Below, in pieces: positions 35,230 to 42,912 of a stretch of 64,000 nucleotides of DNA. The notes below the pieces were generated by a model. That model was not told the DNA's origin. It saw only the letters and a list, made by a program, of their open reading frames with translations, and ran no database searches. The stretch's first letter is position 1, and each line of letters starts with the position of its first letter. The position numbers were made by a program, and so were the translations under genes. The stretch comes from an uncultured Lachnospiraceae bacterium (GTDB lineage: Bacteria; Bacillota; Clostridia; Lachnospirales; Lachnospiraceae), in the NCBI GenBank assembly GCA_910579395.1, contig CAJTUC010000013.1, positions 1-64,000 on the forward strand, given 5' to 3'.

Positions 35230-36232
35230 TCTCGTCACCTCCACCTCTGGAGATAACAATTTCTGCAGAATCTTCCAGCTTCCTGATGATATTTACAATC
35301 TTCTGCTGTGCTTCTTCTACATCCTTCATACGAACAGGACCCATGAATTCCATATCTTCCTTAATCATAACAGCAAGACGCTTGGACAGGTTATTAAAGA
35401 TAGCATTCTGCACTTCTTCGTTGGAACCTTTCAACGCGATCGCAAGGTCACTGTTATCTACATCACGAAGTACACGCTGAATCGCTCTGTCATCCAGAAG
35501 AAGGATATCTTCGAATACGAACATCTTCTTCCTGATTTCATCAGCAAGCTCGGGTTCTTCGATTTCCAGAGTCTCCATAATATGTTTCTCTGTACCACGG
35601 TCTACCGTATTCAAAATTTCTACAACCGCATCGACACCACCGACAATCGTGTAATCCTGATTTACTAAAGATGCCAGCTTGGATTCCAAAACTTTCTCCA
35701 CCTCTTTGATAATATCCGGACTTGTTCTGTCCATTACCGCAATACGCTTTGCTACATCTGCCTGCCTGTCAGGCGGAAGCGCAGATATGATGAGCGCCGA
35801 CTGCGCCGCCGATAAGTAAGACAAGATAAGCGCTATTGTCTGAGGATGCTCATCCTGAATAAAGTTCAACAACTGCGAAGGATCTGTTTTTCTGACGAAC
35901 TCGAAAGGTTTTACCTGCAAAGATGCCGTCAGCTTGCCAATAACATCTCTTGCCTTGTCTGCGCCGAAAGATTTCTCCAATACTTCCTTCGCATAATTGA
36001 TACCGCCTTCGGCAATATACTGCTGTGCCAGACACACCTGATAGAACTCTTCCAGCACTTCATCCCGAACCTGCGGCGTGATCGTTCTTGTATTCGCGAT
36101 CTCCAATGTCAGCTCTTCGATTTCGTCTTCTTTCAAATGCTTAAATATATTTGATGATTTTTCCGGTCCGAGAGCGATCAACAGGATAGCTGCTTTCTGC
36201 AGACCGGTAATCTTCTCTTCACTTTTTGCCAT
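35219..36232 (-). CDS. fliG: Flagellar motor switch protein FliG
   Basis: FliG is the C-ring protein that contacts the stator and generates torque. The 337-residue protein has N-, middle and C-terminal ARM-like domains, with the EHPQTIALILSYL motif binding FliM and the torque helix region (LLLDDRAIQRVLRDVDNSDLA) with its charged residues. It follows fliF by five bases. Confidence 0.96.
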   Translation of the reverse strand: MAKSEEKITGLQKAAILLIALGPEKSSNIFKHLKEDEIEELTLEIANTRTITPQVRDEVLEEFYQVCLAQQYIAEGGINYAKEVLEKSFGADKARDVIGKLTASLQVKPFEFVRKTDPSQLLNFIQDEHPQTIALILSYLSAAQSALIISALPPDRQADVAKRIAVMDRTSPDIIKEVEKVLESKLASLVNQDYTIVGGVDAVVEILNTVDRGTEKHIMETLEIEEPELADEIRKKMFVFEDILLLDDRAIQRVLRDVDNSDLAIALKGSNEEVQNAIFNNLSKRLAVMIKEDMEFMGPVRMKDVEEAQQKIVNIIRKLEDSAEIVISRGGGDEIVV

Positions 36233-36237
36233 CGTTC

Positions 36238-37851
36238 CTACCCCCAGTCCTCATTCAGCCAGTTACGCAGCAGATTTGCCGCCGCCTCCGGATTTTCTTC
36301 CACAAATTTTCCGATCAGCTTCCTCGTCTCGGACTCATCCTCAAATGAAATATCCTCGAGCTGCGCCTCCGGTGTTGATTGTAACAGGGATTCCACGGAA
36401 AGTTCTTCTTCTTCTTCCTCATGCTTCTCGCCGCGCATACTTCTAAGAACGACAAATGCCAGCAGCGCAAGGATGATGATGATCAGAACGATCTGCATGA
36501 TGTCCGTTGCACTGATGCCGGAACCTTCATCATCAAAGAAAACATTCTCACTGTAAGCAACGATTGCTATATTATCTGCATTGATGCCTGTCGCTTTTGC
36601 GACCACATCAAGCAAATCTTCATCCACTTCCAACTTCGTACGTTCCTGATTAGCCAGTTTGTACTCTTCCCATGTGACCGTATCGAGAAGCCCCTGCCTT
36701 TCGACATCCTCTTCCTTGATGACGATGTGGCGTATCATCGCTACAGACAAGGATGACTGGCTGTAATTAATCAGACCTGCCGGCGTTTCCCTCGTTTCAA
36801 TCGATTCGTTCGGCAGATAATCGCGGGATGTTTCATTTGTCTCGGAACTTGAATTGCTGTTATCCTCCAGAACATATGTAGTGCCGTCGTCGCCGTTCGA
36901 ATCCGTTCCCGGCACGCCGCTGATACCGCTTTCATTTATCTGGCTGAAATCATCCTCATGACTTACCATTCCCTCTTCCCGGCCTTCCGGTGCGGAATAG
37001 GTATGATCGGTCCTGGAACTCGTGGAAAAGTCTAATACCAGATTCGTCGCAACTTCTATCTTATCAAATTCATTCGTACCGAGCAGCACCTGTTTTACTT
37101 CGCTTGTAACAAGCCTCTCGGCCTCCGCCTTTACGGAAAGCTGTGCGTTGGCCGTACCCGATGCCGAATACTCATCGTCACCGGAGAAAAGCATATTCCC
37201 TTCCGTATCCATGATGGTGATGTTCCGCGTCGTCGGATTACCGATGCCCGTCGCTATCGCCCGGGCAAGAGCCGCTGCCGTCTCCGGAGATATTTCTTCT
37301 TTCAGATTCACCGTAACGCTCGCAAAAGACTCTTTATCGGAATCTATCAACGTTCCGGTGTTCTCCGGAACATTCAGCGTGACAGTTGCACTCTTGACTG
37401 CTTCCTGCGGTTCCAGTACATTGTCTTCAATATATTTCTCAAGATAATAAACATACTGTTTCTGCTTATCGGACTCCGTCGTGGAAAAGCCGCCGCTCGT
37501 CACATTCTCAATACCATAACCCGCAGTCCTGATATTATTGGAACCCAGCAACAGGATAGCATCGGACTGCTGCGATTTCAGAATCCTGAACTCCAGCCCG
37601 TCGTCCGAGACCGTATAAGTCAGTTCCTCTTCCTCCAGCAAATCCCTTACGCTCGCAGCTTCCGTCGTATTCTCGCAGTTCTTCAAAAGAATATACTGCG
37701 GTTGATTCAGCACTGTGACCAAAATAACGATGGCCAGGATAACGGCCGATATGACCATAACAATCAAAGTCTTCTGTTTGGTCGTAAAACGGTTCCACCA
37801 TTCTAATATTCGATTTCCTAACTCCTTTAATTTCTCTAACAATTTATCCAC
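36238..37851 (-). CDS. fliF: Flagellar MS-ring protein FliF
   Basis: FliF forms the MS ring, the base of the flagellum. The 537-residue protein has an N-terminal membrane helix (about 27-48), two ring-building motifs with YscJ-like features (YILLKNCENTTEAASVRDLL, KSATVTLNVPENTGTLID), a Ser/Asn-rich loop (about 300-345), a second membrane helix (about 455-475) and the C-terminal FliG-binding tail ending NWLNEDWG. The start is a GTG at 37851 with AAGGAG eleven bases upstream. Confidence 0.95.
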   Translation of the reverse strand: MDKLLEKLKELGNRILEWWNRFTTKQKTLIVMVISAVILAIVILVTVLNQPQYILLKNCENTTEAASVRDLLEEEELTYTVSDDGLEFRILKSQQSDAILLLGSNNIRTAGYGIENVTSGGFSTTESDKQKQYVYYLEKYIEDNVLEPQEAVKSATVTLNVPENTGTLIDSDKESFASVTVNLKEEISPETAAALARAIATGIGNPTTRNITIMDTEGNMLFSGDDEYSASGTANAQLSVKAEAERLVTSEVKQVLLGTNEFDKIEVATNLVLDFSTSSRTDHTYSAPEGREEGMVSHEDDFSQINESGISGVPGTDSNGDDGTTYVLEDNSNSSSETNETSRDYLPNESIETRETPAGLINYSQSSLSVAMIRHIVIKEEDVERQGLLDTVTWEEYKLANQERTKLEVDEDLLDVVAKATGINADNIAIVAYSENVFFDDEGSGISATDIMQIVLIIIILALLAFVVLRSMRGEKHEEEEEELSVESLLQSTPEAQLEDISFEDESETRKLIGKFVEENPEAAANLLRNWLNEDWG

Positions 37852-37888
37852 AGCAACTATTTCTCCTTAAGTAATCTGCCATATGCCA

Positions 37889-38215
37889 TTAAATCTGCAT
37901 TTGCATAATTTCTTTATAGGCTTCTAACAGCTTATCCCTTATGGCAACAGTATACTGCAGTGCAGTCGATGCCTTCTGAAGCGCAATAGAAAGATCATGT
38001 GTATTCTCAGTCTCTCCAAGCGCCCACTTGATTTCTTCATTCTCAGCATCGGAAAGATAACTGTTCGTCGTATTAATATTATCAATTGCCGTACTCAAAA
38101 GATGATTAAAACTGGTGTCTGTATATGTATCCGCCTTCGTTGTCGGCGCAAGCTGTGCCGCCTCTTTAACCGCTCCGGAAGATACATTATACAGCGCCGT
38201 AATATCCATAGCCAT
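37889..38215 (-). CDS. fliE: Flagellar hook-basal body protein FliE
   Basis: FliE joins the MS ring to the rod. The 108-residue protein has the typical central helix (SFNHLLSTAIDNINTTNSYL) and C-terminal segment (STALQYTVAIRDKLLEAYKE). A strong GGAGGGGAAG precedes the ATG. Confidence 0.94.
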   Translation of the reverse strand: MAMDITALYNVSSGAVKEAAQLAPTTKADTYTDTSFNHLLSTAIDNINTTNSYLSDAENEEIKWALGETENTHDLSIALQKASTALQYTVAIRDKLLEAYKEIMQMQI

Positions 38216-38299
38216 TTTTCTTCCCCTCCAAATAGTAGTTGTATCCCTTTTACATTTATTATTTTATTTATATTTCTATAGATTTCGATATTCCGCATT

Positions 38300-38749
38300 C
38301 TAACCATTCTGCAGAATATCAAGTCCCCGTGTTGCAATATTCTTGCTCGCCGAAAAAGCCGTCGAATTTGCCTCATATGCACGACTGGCATCAATCAGGT
38401 TCGTCATCTCGGTTATCGTGCTGACGTTCGGATAAGTCACATATCCGTTTTCATCGGCATCCGGATGCGACGGGTCATAGACCATCTTCATTTCCGTCCA
38501 CTCGTCCTCATATACGCCGGTCACTTTCACTCCGGTTCCCGAATAACGGTCTCTCGCCGCATTCAATACATGACGGAAAGGCGTCTGAGAATTCTTTTCC
38601 TCAAAAACGACCACTTTCCTGCGGTAAGGCGTCCCATCTTCCGTACGAGTCGTCTCGGCATTCGCAATATTCTCCGCAATAATGTCCATACGATAACGTT
38701 CCGCCGTCATGCCGGACGCATTGATATCAAAAGCCGTAAACATTCCCAT
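38300..38749 (-). CDS. flgC: Flagellar rod protein FlgC
   Basis: FlgC is a proximal rod subunit. The 149-residue protein has the rod N-terminal motif (ASGMTAERYRMDIIAENIAN), the conserved DPSHPDADENGYVTYPN loop and the C-terminal helix (EANSTAFSASKNIATRGLDI). Flanked by flgB and fliE as expected. Confidence 0.96.
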   Translation of the reverse strand: MGMFTAFDINASGMTAERYRMDIIAENIANAETTRTEDGTPYRRKVVVFEEKNSQTPFRHVLNAARDRYSGTGVKVTGVYEDEWTEMKMVYDPSHPDADENGYVTYPNVSTITEMTNLIDASRAYEANSTAFSASKNIATRGLDILQNG

Positions 38750-38769
38750 GTTTTATATCCCCCTTATTT

Positions 38770-39168
38770 CTATTTCATCACCATCTGTAAATTTTTAAAT
38801 TCCTGTGAAATACATAAATCCAGTCCCTGATATGTAATCTGGTTCTTGGCCAGATAGACGCCTTCCGTATCCACATCTACGTTATTACCGTCGAGACGAT
38901 AAGAAAAACTCGCGTAGTCCGTATAGCAGATAGGATTAAGACGGCTCGTCTTCAGATTTGCCACTTTGGAATCCATAGAAGTATATCTGGAATTACCGAG
39001 CGCCTTCGCAAGCTGTGACTGAAAATCCACATCCTGTCTTTTATAACCCGGCGTATCCACATTGGAAAGGTTATTACTGATTGCGTCGTTCCGCATCCAT
39101 GCAGCATCTGCGGCCTTATCCAACACATTAATGTAGTCAAAAGCATTTGTACTCAACAAAGAACTCAT
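38770..39168 (-). CDS. flgB: Flagellar rod protein FlgB
   Basis: FlgB is a proximal rod subunit and the first gene of the motility operon. The protein (132 residues) has the rod motif MRNDAISNNLSNVDTPGYKR and the C-terminal helix region. ATG at 39168 follows GGGGTG and is preferred to the upstream GTG at 39174. The leader of about 55 nt carries a 12-bp tandem repeat. Confidence 0.95.
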   Translation of the reverse strand: MSSLLSTNAFDYINVLDKAADAAWMRNDAISNNLSNVDTPGYKRQDVDFQSQLAKALGNSRYTSMDSKVANLKTSRLNPICYTDYASFSYRLDGNNVDVDTEGVYLAKNQITYQGLDLCISQEFKNLQMVMK

Positions 39169-39192
39169 AATCACACCCCATTCATTTTAATA

Positions 39193-39216
39193 ACAACCCT
39201 GATACAAACCCTGATA
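39193..39216 (-). repeat. 12-bp tandem repeat in the flgB leader
   Basis: ACAACCCTGATA (39193-39204) and CAAACCCTGATA (39205-39216) lie side by side between the flgB promoter and its ribosome site, giving two spaced AUCAGGG motifs in the mRNA leader. Confidence 0.6.
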
Positions 39217-39230
39217 AAAATCCTTAAACC

Positions 39231-39259
39231 ATTATAAATTCATTCAGACAAAATTACAA
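39231..39259 (-). promoter_or_regulatory. Sigma-A-type promoter of the motility operon
   Basis: TTGTAA (39254-39259) and a perfect TATAAT (39231-39236) separated by 17 bp, upstream of flgB. The sequence AATTTTGTCTGAATG overlapping the -35 and spacer matches 10 of 15 positions of the CodY box, so repression by the adjacent CodY is possible. Confidence 0.75.
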
Positions 39260-39335
39260 GTCAAAAGCAAAAAAAATATGTTCTTTCTTTCATACGCTTC
39301 GCATAGCCAAATGCAAAAATAGACAGAAATCAGGC

Positions 39336-39382
39336 AAAAAAGGACCTATAAAGCCAGTTGTCCCGCCGTTATAAATCCTTTT
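39336..39382 (-). terminator. Probable codY terminator
   Basis: On the minus strand AAAAGGA...TATAA pairs with TTATA...TCCTTTTTT, ending in six T. It lies about 40 bp after the codY stop and before the flgB promoter, so codY and the motility operon are probably separate transcription units. Confidence 0.55.
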
Positions 39383-39417
39383 ATCTTTGACCAATCCGTT
39401 GTCTTCTGTATTCAGTT

Positions 39418-40203
39418 CTATCTACTCTGTTCTTTCAGCTTCTCAACTTCCTCGAAAACAACATCGTTCAATACTTTGATGTAAGTTCCCTTCATGCCCG
39501 AGGAACGGGATTCAATAACGCCTGCACTCTCAAACTTCCGCAGAGCATTGACGATAACAGAGCGGGTAATTCCCACTTTATCCGCAATCTTACTCGCCAC
39601 AAGAATGCCTTCCATGCCGCCGAGTTCATCAAAAATATGAGTAATGGCTTCCATCTCGGAAAACGAAAGCGTACCAATCGCGGATTTGACGACTGCGACC
39701 TTCCGGTTCTCTTCCGCATTCTCTTCACTCACCGCCCGTAGCATTTCAAGCCCTACTACTGTCGTCCCATACTCGCACAAAATGATATCATCGATATCAT
39801 ACTGTTCATCGCACTTATAAATGAAAAGTGTTCCGAGCCGCTCTCCCGAAATTTCAATCGGCGTGATGACTGCCTGAAATTTTCTCGTATCGATATTCTC
39901 AAAGCCCAGCGTTTCCAGATTCACATTCTCTTTCGTAGAAAGTACGGAAAGAAATCTTTCATTCAGCATAGGGTCAATGAATCCGCCCACATGATCAACG
40001 ATCAATTCCGTCAGCGATTCCACCCTGTCAAGATCGCCCACACCGAGAACCTTTCCTTTTTTACTGATGACCAGAACATTAGATACAAGAATTTCTTTCA
40101 ACACATTACAGATATCGTTAAAAACAACTTTACCCGAATTATTATTGTGCAGAAGTTTCCCTATTTTTCTGGTTTTATCCAATAATTGTACGCTGCTCAT
40201 CAT
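39418..40203 (-). CDS. codY: GTP- and branched-chain-amino-acid-sensing repressor CodY
   Basis: CodY is the global nutritional repressor of low-GC Gram-positives. The 261-residue protein has the N-terminal GAF domain (VQLLDKTRKIGKLLHN, TPIEISGERLGTLFIYK), a linker helix and the C-terminal winged HTH (VASKIADKVGITRSVIVNAL, RKFESAGVIESRSSGMKGTY). It stands directly upstream of the fla/che operon, as in Bacillus subtilis, where CodY represses motility genes. Confidence 0.96.
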   Translation of the reverse strand: MMSSVQLLDKTRKIGKLLHNNNSGKVVFNDICNVLKEILVSNVLVISKKGKVLGVGDLDRVESLTELIVDHVGGFIDPMLNERFLSVLSTKENVNLETLGFENIDTRKFQAVITPIEISGERLGTLFIYKCDEQYDIDDIILCEYGTTVVGLEMLRAVSEENAEENRKVAVVKSAIGTLSFSEMEAITHIFDELGGMEGILVASKIADKVGITRSVIVNALRKFESAGVIESRSSGMKGTYIKVLNDVVFEEVEKLKEQSR

Positions 40204-40264
40204 TCTTCGCCTTTCAAAATCAGAAAGTAATTCCGTCTCAATACTTACTGTAAATCATATACAC

Positions 40265-40293
40265 ATTCTAACATATTTTTTCAGTATTTTCAA
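40265..40293 (-). promoter_or_regulatory. Sigma-A-type promoter of codY
   Basis: TTGAAA (40288-40293) and TAGAAT (40265-40270) with a 17-bp spacer, about 60 bp upstream of the codY ATG. Confidence 0.65.
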
Positions 40294-40317
40294 CGGATAT
40301 TACCCGAATTTCAGCGT

Positions 40318-40332
40318 AATTTTCAGACAATT
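40318..40332. promoter_or_regulatory. CodY box upstream of codY
   Basis: AATTTTCAGACAATT matches the palindromic CodY consensus AATTTTCWGAAAATT at 14 of 15 positions. It lies about 25 bp upstream of the codY -35 element, just after the topA stop codon. Autoregulation is the simple inference. Confidence 0.7.
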
Positions 40333-40361
40333 ATTGGAATTGCGGTCTTACTTGCCAATTT

Positions 40362-42440
40362 TTATGCTTCAACGGTCGGCTGCGCCTCCTCCACATACCC
40401 GCACTTTTCATCCGCACATAACAGTTTATTCCCCTTTTCCAACATAATAGAACCGCATTGGGGACATTTTTTGTCTACCGGCTTCTGCCATACCATGAAA
40501 TCACACTCAGGATTCTCTATACAGCCGTAATATTTTCGGCCTTTCTTCGTCTTTTTCATGACGATATCTTTCCCGCATTTCGGACATGCAACACCGATTT
40601 TTTCAAAATAAGGCTTGGTATTGCGGCATTCCGGGAAGCCGGGACATGCAAGAAATCTTCCATGAGGACCATATTTGATCACCATCTGTCTGCCACAGTT
40701 CTCACAGACCTCATCCGATACTTCATCGGCAATCTCAACTTCTTCCAGTTCCTTCTCCGCTTTTGTGACCGCTTCCTCCAAATCGGGATAAAAATTGGAG
40801 ATGACCGTTTTCCATTTCACATTGCCATCTGCAATTCCGTCTAACAACGCTTCCATCGTCGCCGTAAAATTCACGTCCACAATGGTCGGAAACGCCTCTT
40901 TCATAATATGATTGACGACCTCGCCAAGTTCCGTTACATAGAGATTCTTATTTTCTTTTACAATATAGCGTCTTGCAAGAATCGTCGTGATCGTCGGCGC
41001 ATAGGTGCTTGGCCTTCCGATGCCGAGTTCTTCGAGCGCACGCACGAGCGATGCCTCCGTATAATGCGGAGCCGGCTGTGTAAAATGCTGTTTTTCCTCA
41101 AAGGAATCGAAGACGAGCTGTGTATTCTCATCAATGCCTCTGACCAGCGTGTTATTTTCTTCTTTTTCTTCCTCGTCTGTATATACGCTTAAAAAGCCGT
41201 CAAATTTCACTCTGGAAGCAGCTACCGTGAACCGCTGCCCTGCCGCGTCGATCTTCACGGAAGTCGTCTCATACTGCGCCGGTGTCATCCGGCTTGCCAC
41301 AAAACGTTTCCAGATCAGCTGGTAAAGCCGCAGCTGGTCTCTGGACAGAGAATCTTTCAACTGCATGGGCGTCCGTTCAATATCCGTCGGACGGATTGCC
41401 TCATGCGCATCCTGTATCTTCTGTGTACTCTTTTTCTCAGTGCCGGACTCTGCGGCATATTCCGCGCCATACTGCCCGGTGATATAGTCTTTTGCCGCCT
41501 TTTCCGCCTCTTCGGAAACTCTGGTGGAATCCGTACGCAGATAGGTAATGACACCTACCGTTCCGTTTCCCTTGATATCGATGCCTTCATATAACTGCTG
41601 TGCCAGCCGCATTGTCTTCTGCGTGGAAAAATTCAGCACTTTGCTGGCTTCCTGCTGCAGAGTGGATGTCGTAAATGGCAGAGGCGACTTTTTCACCCGC
41701 GTGCCATGCTTTACATCCGCCACCTGATATACGGCATTCTCCAGTGTTTTCTTTATCTTTTCCAATTCTTCCACAGCGGAGATTTCCTGTTTTTTCTCGG
41801 TGGTTCCATAATATTTGGCAAGCAGCGGTTTCTTTTCGCCCGGAATCTTTAAAACCGCATCTAATGTCCAGTACTCTTCCGGAATAAAAGCGTTGATTTC
41901 TTCTTCTCTGTCACAAATAATCCGGAGCGCTACCGACTGAACACGCCCTGCGCTTAAACCTCTTTTTACTTTTGCCCATAGCAACGGCGAAATCTTATAG
42001 CCGACCATGCGGTCAAGACAGCGTCTTGCCTGCTGCGCATCTACCAGGTCCATATCGATCTCCCTAGCGTTTTTCAGAGATTCTTTTACAGCGTTTTTGG
42101 TAATTTCATTAAAAGTGATACGGTATACTTTCTTACCCTCCAGTTTCAGAGCATTCAATAAATGCCATGAAATTGCTTCTCCTTCGCGGTCAGGGTCCGT
42201 TGCCAAATAAATCTTATCCGCTTTCTTTACCTCTTTACGAAGGCTTGCAAGAATATCTCCTTTGCCCCTGATGGTAATATAACGCGGCTCAAAGTCATGT
42301 TCGATATCGATTCCCATCTGACTTCTCGGCAGGTCGCGTACATGGCCGTTGCTGGCGGCAACCTCATAATTTGACCCCAGAAATTTTTTAATCGTTTTCA
42401 CTTTCGCGGGCGATTCCACGATCACCAGATACTTTGCCAT
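40362..42440 (-). CDS. topA: DNA topoisomerase I
   Basis: Type IA topoisomerase that relaxes negative supercoils. The 692-residue protein starts MAKYLVIVESPAKVKTIKKF, contains the Toprim acidic motifs (LATDPDREGEAISWHL), the catalytic Tyr in VGVITYLRTDSTRVS, the NFSTQKTMRLAQQLYEG region, and at the C-terminus three zinc-ribbon repeats with CxxC pairs (CENCGRQM, CPKCGKDI, CPQCGSIM). ATG at 42440 with GGGGAA upstream is the family start; the open frame to 42488 is not needed. Neighbour of codY as in related Clostridia. Confidence 0.96.
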   Translation of the reverse strand: MAKYLVIVESPAKVKTIKKFLGSNYEVAASNGHVRDLPRSQMGIDIEHDFEPRYITIRGKGDILASLRKEVKKADKIYLATDPDREGEAISWHLLNALKLEGKKVYRITFNEITKNAVKESLKNAREIDMDLVDAQQARRCLDRMVGYKISPLLWAKVKRGLSAGRVQSVALRIICDREEEINAFIPEEYWTLDAVLKIPGEKKPLLAKYYGTTEKKQEISAVEELEKIKKTLENAVYQVADVKHGTRVKKSPLPFTTSTLQQEASKVLNFSTQKTMRLAQQLYEGIDIKGNGTVGVITYLRTDSTRVSEEAEKAAKDYITGQYGAEYAAESGTEKKSTQKIQDAHEAIRPTDIERTPMQLKDSLSRDQLRLYQLIWKRFVASRMTPAQYETTSVKIDAAGQRFTVAASRVKFDGFLSVYTDEEEKEENNTLVRGIDENTQLVFDSFEEKQHFTQPAPHYTEASLVRALEELGIGRPSTYAPTITTILARRYIVKENKNLYVTELGEVVNHIMKEAFPTIVDVNFTATMEALLDGIADGNVKWKTVISNFYPDLEEAVTKAEKELEEVEIADEVSDEVCENCGRQMVIKYGPHGRFLACPGFPECRNTKPYFEKIGVACPKCGKDIVMKKTKKGRKYYGCIENPECDFMVWQKPVDKKCPQCGSIMLEKGNKLLCADEKCGYVEEAQPTVEA

Positions 42441-42499
42441 AACAATTCCCCATTCCCGTAAGTTCACTTTTCTCTTGCATGATTGCATTAACGAGAACT

Positions 42500-42528
42500 A
42501 CTATACAATAAGTTTGGGAAGGTTGCAA
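42500..42528 (-). promoter_or_regulatory. Sigma-A-type promoter of topA
   Basis: TTGCAA (42523-42528) and TATAGT (42500-42505), 17-bp spacer, about 60 bp upstream of the topA ATG. A/T tracts and tandem repeats lie directly upstream of the -35. Confidence 0.65.
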
Positions 42529-42530
42529 GG

Positions 42531-42602
42531 AAAATTTTCTTTCAAATTTTTTCCAAATTTTTTCCAGTATTATCACCCAGTATTATCACCCAGTATTATC
42601 AA
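42531..42602. repeat. Phased A/T tracts and 13-bp triple repeat upstream of topA
   Basis: AAAATTTT (42531-42538), then two exact copies of CAAATTTTTTC (42543-42553, 42554-42564), then three copies of CCAGTATTATCAC (42564-42576, 42577-42589, 42590-42602, the last ending in A). The A/T tracts repeat every 11 to 12 bp, close to the helical turn, which is the pattern of intrinsically curved DNA. Confidence 0.8.
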
Positions 42603-42606
42603 TACA

Positions 42607-42642
42607 CCAAAAAGAAGACTGCCCTGCATCGGACAGTCCTCT
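42607..42642 (-). terminator. Terminator of the pilus operon
   Basis: On the minus strand AGAGGACTGTCC and GGGCAGTCTTCT pair around a short loop and are followed by TTTTTGG. It lies 29 bp after the small gene at 42671 and ends the pilus/surface-protein transcript before topA. Confidence 0.8.
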
Positions 42643-42670
42643 GAATTTTGTTATAATGTAACGATATGCC

Positions 42671-42811
42671 TTACTCATCTTCCAGCATTGACTGAAATAT
42701 ATCCCTTACTTTTCTAAGTTCTTCATTATCGGGAGACTTTTGCAATGCTTTTTCAAGAAGTTCTAAAGCAAGCCTGATAAAACCCTGGAACTGTTTATTC
42801 GTCAGGCCCAT
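42671..42811 (-). CDS. Small 46-residue helical protein
   Basis: A short frame ATG 42811 to TAA 42671 with AGGTGG five bases before the start. The peptide (MGLTNKQFQGFIRLALELLE, then KALQKSPDNEELRKVRDIFQ and SMLEDE) is amphipathic and probably two helices, with normal codon use. I do not recognise a family. It is the last gene before the terminator, 101 bp after the giant surface-protein gene. Confidence 0.6.
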   Translation of the reverse strand: MGLTNKQFQGFIRLALELLEKALQKSPDNEELRKVRDIFQSMLEDE

Positions 42812-42912
42812 ATGATCCACCTGCTTTCTATACAGTTATCTGTCCTACGATACAGCAGCCATATCACAGCCAAGACACAAAGTCTATTTATTTCATGGAG
42901 TTATCCGCCTTC

